DNA from: Sphingobacteriia bacterium
GTDB lineage: Bacteria > Bacteroidota > Bacteroidia > Chitinophagales > Chitinophagaceae
Direction: 5' to 3'
Assembly (NCBI GenBank): GCA_017304675.1
Contig: JAFKLS010000019.1
Location: 186,001-250,000, forward strand
Length of the DNA stretch: 64,000 bases
Position numbers and translations under genes: made by a program. Each line of letters begins with the position of its first letter. The stretch's first letter is position 1. Under the pieces are notes generated by a model. It did no database searches. It was not told the DNA's origin and worked only from the letters and a program-made list of their open reading frames with translations. Below, in pieces: positions 63,569 through 64,000 of the stretch.

Positions 63569-63841
63569 TTAAGCGTAAAAAATTATTTCCATAACCAGGA
63601 AAATAAAATTAGTAATGAGTAGCCATGAAGGCACAAGGAACTTTCTTTGGCTTAATAACAATATAACCTGCAATATGTTTAAGAACAGGTTAACAATAAC
63701 TGCCACGAGGCCCAGTATAATGATATAACTATTAATATCCTTATTTTTAATAAAATCTCCTGTATAGCGAATAACCATGCTCAATGCGAAACAAAAATTA
63801 CACAACAAGGTTACCCTGGCAAGAAATAATATCCAACGCAT
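63569..63841 (-). CDS. Small three-helix membrane protein
   Basis: The 90-residue protein has three hydrophobic helices (WILFLARVTLLCNFCFAL, YIIILGLVAVIVNLFLNI, and LLITNFIFLVMEIIFYA). I recognise no family with certainty. It is upstream of and probably cotranscribed with the queuosine precursor transporter gene. Confidence 0.65.
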   Translation of the reverse strand: MRWILFLARVTLLCNFCFALSMVIRYTGDFIKNKDINSYIIILGLVAVIVNLFLNILQVILLLSQRKFLVPSWLLITNFIFLVMEIIFYA

Positions 63842-63895
63842 AAAAAAATTTAAAGTAAAATAGCATTAATTTGCTGCACTTATAAAAATGTGTTC

Positions 63896-64000
63896 ATGAA
63901 AAATTTTAACTGGAAACAATTATTGCCCCATATAATAGCAATTGCCATTTTTTTAATAGTTGCTTTCGTTTATTGTAAACCGGCTTTTGAAGGAAAGGTT
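63896..64000 (+). CDS. YfhO-like membrane protein, N-terminal fragment
   Basis: The last 105 bases hold 35 codons starting MKNFNWKQLLPHIIAIAIFL and continuing IVAFVYCKPAFEGKV, open at the edge. This is the typical beginning of the large YfhO family in Bacteroidota: a basic start, one helix, then CKPxxEGKxL. These are multi-helix membrane proteins of the glycosyltransferase type. Confidence 0.7.
   Translation, partial: MKNFNWKQLLPHIIAIAIFLIVAFVYCKPAFEGKV

Noticed and set aside
1..64000. CRISPR array, insertion sequence or prophage
   Set aside because: No regularly spaced repeats, transposase, integrase or phage structural genes were seen on either strand.

Overview
The window is a chromosomal segment from a member of the Bacteroidota, most likely a Chitinophagaceae-like genus. 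The evidence is a long PKD-repeat surface protein with a type IX secretion sorting tail, promoters of the TAnnTTTG type, the L28-L33-DUF4295 cluster next to ftsY, DUF2027-Smr, DUF5686 and DUF885 proteins, bacillithiol genes (bshB1, a YphP-type bacilliredoxin), and an AT-rich genome with weak Shine-Dalgarno sequences. The placement below phylum is inference.

Layout. 1-17.4 kb: housekeeping and metabolism: the edge of valS, an exonuclease/GIY-YIG fusion, tex, bshB1, an Xaa-Pro peptidase, pssA-purS, rsmI, an M1 peptidase, dcd, a phosphopantetheinyl transferase, and a two-gene unit of a kinase-like unknown and a DUF2130 protein. 17.4-24.6 kb: tRNA-Leu(GAG), argS, gtrA, a DUF5686 outer-membrane protein and dnaK. 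24.6-25.1 kb: the two halves of one tRNA cloverleaf in reversed order, followed by a terminator and a start-less gene remnant. 25-35.3 kb: a zincin, a SET protein, rpmI-rplT, arginine decarboxylase, the PKD/T9SS protein, Hsp20, bacilliredoxin and lgt.

35.3-44.8 kb is an accessory region: a YdeI-like gene, a satD/DUF3307 operon behind four evenly built palindromic operators, a degraded second copy of the lgt 3' end, intergenic repeats, a long non-coding stretch with strong hairpins, an orphan gene (39331), a translationally coupled pair in which the second gene is a PD-(D/E)xK-type nuclease, an XRE regulator, and two hypothetical genes, one of them flanked by repeat/hairpin units. No integrase, transposase, prophage or CRISPR array was seen. 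45.1-64 kb returns to core genes: a TPR-like secreted protein, gyrA, rnpB, Smr, a permease, polyprenyl synthase, ftsY, DUF4295/L33/L28, rocD, a VIT1/CCC1 transporter, tRNA-Cys, a nucleoside phosphorylase, dapF, a CorA-type transporter, Nudix, a queuosine-precursor transporter, and the start of a YfhO-like gene.

The best candidates for something undescribed are the permuted tRNA-like locus after dnaK, the 40.5-42.8 kb two-gene nuclease system, and the SatD operator array, in which SatD looks like a nucleotidyl-cyclase-like domain joined to a helix-turn-helix. Functions are assigned by reading motifs and from memory of families; no search was run.
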